Part shown: positions 5,963 to 7,680 of the stretch, piece after piece | Position numbering within the stretch: the stretch's first letter is position 1 | Layout: every line of letters starts with the position of its first letter | Assembly (NCBI GenBank): GCA_016926925.1 | Contig: JAFGNQ010000457.1 | Location: 1-7,680, forward strand | Direction: 5' to 3' | DNA: 7,680 bases | Origin: Candidatus Aminicenantota bacterium | GTDB lineage: Bacteria > Acidobacteriota > Aminicenantia > Aminicenantales > Aminicenantaceae | Notes under the pieces: generated by a model | Seen by the model: the letters and a program-made list of their open reading frames with translations, nothing else | The model's database searches: none | Told to the model about the DNA's origin: nothing | Translations under genes and position numbers: made by a program

Positions 5963-7216
5963 TTATCTGAAACCCATTCCTAACATGAAGCCGATTTCAA
6001 ATCGCCTCTGATCGGGTATATAGGCACCGTAAAGCTGGAAAGCAGGAACAGCAATCTTCCTTAGGTATATCCGGATAGAAGGGCCAAAACTGCAGATCTG
6101 CTCGCTTTGGAACAACTCCAAAATCTTATCAGAGAACAATGCATAATCAAAAAAACCAACAGCCGAAATGATGAATCCTCCCGAAGTGAAAATGGGGATA
6201 CGATATTCAAAAGTTCCAGAGATTACCTGAGAAGGAACGAATTGGTTGTCCTTATATCCTTTGATGGGAATAGTTCCATAGCCCCCTTTTCCTCCCAGGA
6301 CAAACGCGTATCCATAGGGTGCGTTACGACTCAGTGAAACGCGGTTCTGCCAGGCCATAGTGTGGCGGGCCAGTCCTCGGGTATAGAGTTCCGTCTCCAG
6401 AATCGCTCTTGTAAAATCGAAATCTGAGAACCACAGTTCCTGTTCCAGAGACAGCCGGAAAGATCGACCACGGGAATAGTCCTCATCCAGGAGTATTCGG
6501 TTATAATCCACCTCCAGAGTGAAAGTGTGTGTCCGGCCATCACGGGGGAGGACAGCATCCCCCATATACCGATTATCCGCATAACCGTAGCCTCCACTCA
6601 GTGACAGAAAATCATCGAAGCGATAACGAAGTCGGACGCTTGCGTTGATGCGTCTATTCTCAAAATCGACAAGCCGTTCTTCTTGATATCCGCCTAAAGT
6701 AACGAGTTCCCAATCCCAAGCAAGGAAATGAGGATCGTTGTAGACTACAAAAAAGCGGGGTTTTTTCTCCTTGAAAAACAAAATCGATCCCACTGTTTTT
6801 TGCGTCCCCAGGAAGTTACGATCGAAAACACCGAACCCCAAGCTGGACCCACTTCCGGTAGACGCAACAGGAAATGCGAACAATGTCCAGCGATCCTCCA
6901 TTGTGACAGTAAGATGCACACCGCTTTCATCTTTAGTCTCCGTCACCGAGATGTTTTTGAAAGTTCCATAGTTTTTTAAACGCCGCTCCACCAGATCCCG
7001 CACCTCCTGTGTCCATAAATCACCTTTTTTTACACGGATAATATTCCGGGCAGCGGAAATTCGAGTCCTCTTCAATCCCTTGATTGTGATCGAGCGGATA
7101 GTGAGTGTTTTCGATTGCAGGGCCAATGCAAGTGCAGCAAAAGAAACGGCCAAGATAAAAAAGATGAATACCCTCCGCAAAAAGCGAAATCTCATCCCAA
7201 ACTTATCAGGATTCAT
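5963..7216 (-). CDS. Compact Omp85/BamA-like outer-membrane protein with one POTRA-like domain
   Basis: Complete, 417 residues from the ATG at 7216. After a basic n-region (MRFRFLRR, 8-15) comes a hydrophobic signal segment (about 16-32) ending near ALALQS. Residues about 36-110 look like a single POTRA domain: SITIKGLKR, then a helix and RRLKNYGTFKNISV, ending in VTMEDRW. The rest, about 300 residues of alternating aromatic strands, is a beta-barrel. Its key mark is IKGY (318-321), the place of the [V/I]RG[F/Y] loop-6 motif of Omp85 proteins, here with Lys for Arg; FEYRIPIF and GFFDYALFSD follow as expected. The end, GFMLGMGFR, places Phe next to last instead of last. Omp85 proteins insert or export proteins at the outer membrane. 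With one POTRA and a short barrel this is not a standard BamA (about 800 residues) and is smaller than TamA. GTG at 7246 and ATG at 7195 are other starts; none has a clear Shine-Dalgarno. Likely co-transcribed with the upstream thiol protein. Confidence 0.85.
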   Translation of the reverse strand: MNPDKFGMRFRFLRRVFIFFILAVSFAALALALQSKTLTIRSITIKGLKRTRISAARNIIRVKKGDLWTQEVRDLVERRLKNYGTFKNISVTETKDESGVHLTVTMEDRWTLFAFPVASTGSGSSLGFGVFDRNFLGTQKTVGSILFFKEKKPRFFVVYNDPHFLAWDWELVTLGGYQEERLVDFENRRINASVRLRYRFDDFLSLSGGYGYADNRYMGDAVLPRDGRTHTFTLEVDYNRILLDEDYSRGRSFRLSLEQELWFSDFDFTRAILETELYTRGLARHTMAWQNRVSLSRNAPYGYAFVLGGKGGYGTIPIKGYKDNQFVPSQVISGTFEYRIPIFTSGGFIISAVGFFDYALFSDKILELFQSEQICSFGPSIRIYLRKIAVPAFQLYGAYIPDQRRFEIGFMLGMGFR

Positions 7217-7276
7217 GCTGTAATATGATAACAAAGGTCCAAACACAAATGGAAATGCATCCTTTGGCCTTACCGA

Positions 7277-7680
7277 TCAGCGCTTGACTTTGCGAGCTTT
7301 CGGAGGGACCCATTGTTCGATGAACCGCTCCCTGCCTTCGAACTCATCGACTAAATCCTGGAATACGGCCCGGAGCTGCTCGTAAGGCAGTGTGCCGATT
7401 ACCAGCCGTCCGTTGATGATCATGGTGGGTGTGGAACGAACTCCGTAAGCATAGCGATCGGATGTTTTTTCGAACTCCGTTCCGGTATCGATAATAGTAC
7501 GGACCATTTCCTGGGTAGCAGGGTCGTCGAAAGCTTCTTCCACACCGTATTTCATAGCCAGCTCACGGCGCCATTCGGGATTCCGGGCCGCATTGAAATT
7601 GGCAAAAAGCTCGTCATGGATAGAGAGAAACTTTGCCGGATCATAGGCGGCCAAGTATGACAGCTCGCAGGCACCGGGAT
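7277..7680 (-). CDS. DsbA-like thioredoxin-fold protein, 5' part off the window
   Basis: The minus-strand frame is open to the right edge and gives the last 133 residues. PGACELSYLAAYDPAKFLSI at the cut end is the usual helix after the active site in DsbA-like thiol proteins. GVRSTPTMIING (79-90 of the visible part) holds the cis-proline loop (Thr-Pro84-Thr) opposite the catalytic cysteines, and IGTLPYEQLRAVF follows as in the DsbA_2/thioredoxin_4 group and in proteins fused to vitamin K epoxide reductase domains. The CxxC itself must lie upstream, outside the window, so activity cannot be confirmed. The tail WVPPKARKVKR is basic. The predicted role is making, breaking or shuffling disulfide bonds in the periplasm. 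The TTG at 7654 is an internal Leu codon, not the start. The Omp85-like gene follows about 60 bases downstream on the same strand. Confidence 0.85.
   Translation of the reverse strand, partial: PGACELSYLAAYDPAKFLSIHDELFANFNAARNPEWRRELAMKYGVEEAFDDPATQEMVRTIIDTGTEFEKTSDRYAYGVRSTPTMIINGRLVIGTLPYEQLRAVFQDLVDEFEGRERFIEQWVPPKARKVKR

Noticed and set aside
1..7680. CRISPR array, tRNA, insertion sequence or toxin-antitoxin pair
   Set aside because: No regular repeat-spacer pattern, cloverleaf, transposase or small paired genes were seen on either strand.

Overview
The window reads as bacterial chromosome from a diderm (Gram-negative-type) organism. It encodes an Omp85-type outer-membrane protein with a signal sequence, the C-terminal end of a DsbA-like envelope thiol protein, and a large MacB/FtsX-type permease of the kind common in Bacteroidota, Acidobacteriota and Candidatus Aminicenantes. 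The mix of an 805-residue double-domain permease and a protein with the N-terminal module often found in front of HEAT-repeat or HD proteins makes an Aminicenantes/Acidobacteria-like source my best guess. That is inference from protein style, not a database result.

Layout, left to right. (1) 1-998, minus strand: a gene running off the left edge, AT-rich, of unknown function. (2) 999-1649: about 650 bases with no intact gene. The half next to the AT-rich gene is very AT-rich. The half next to the permease is about 50% GC and carries what looks like the decayed C-terminal end of a plus-strand amidohydrolase-like gene. (3) 1650-4067, minus: a complete ABC transporter permease with two FtsX domains and no ATPase partner nearby. 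(4) 4068-4347: a divergent promoter region with a readable sigma-70-like promoter in each direction. (5) 4348-5889, plus: a complete FAD-dependent oxidoreductase of the phytoene desaturase/carotenoid isomerase/retinol saturase superfamily. (6) 5890-5962: a short convergent gap with a perfect 16-bp palindrome. (7) 5963-7216, minus: a compact Omp85/BamA-like outer-membrane protein with one POTRA-like domain. (8) 7277-7680, minus: the C-terminal part of a DsbA-like thioredoxin-fold protein, cut by the right edge.

Genes 7 and 8 are co-oriented and about 60 bases apart, so they probably form one transcription unit for envelope work, with the thiol protein upstream of the outer-membrane barrel. The permease and the oxidoreductase share only a divergent control region; a functional link is possible but not shown. 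I find no tRNA, rRNA, CRISPR array, insertion sequence or clear phage gene. I do not see a complete new system here. The most interesting items are the compact Omp85 next to a thiol oxidoreductase, the orphan permease divergent from the FAD enzyme, the AT-rich left gene, and the gene remnant between it and the permease.
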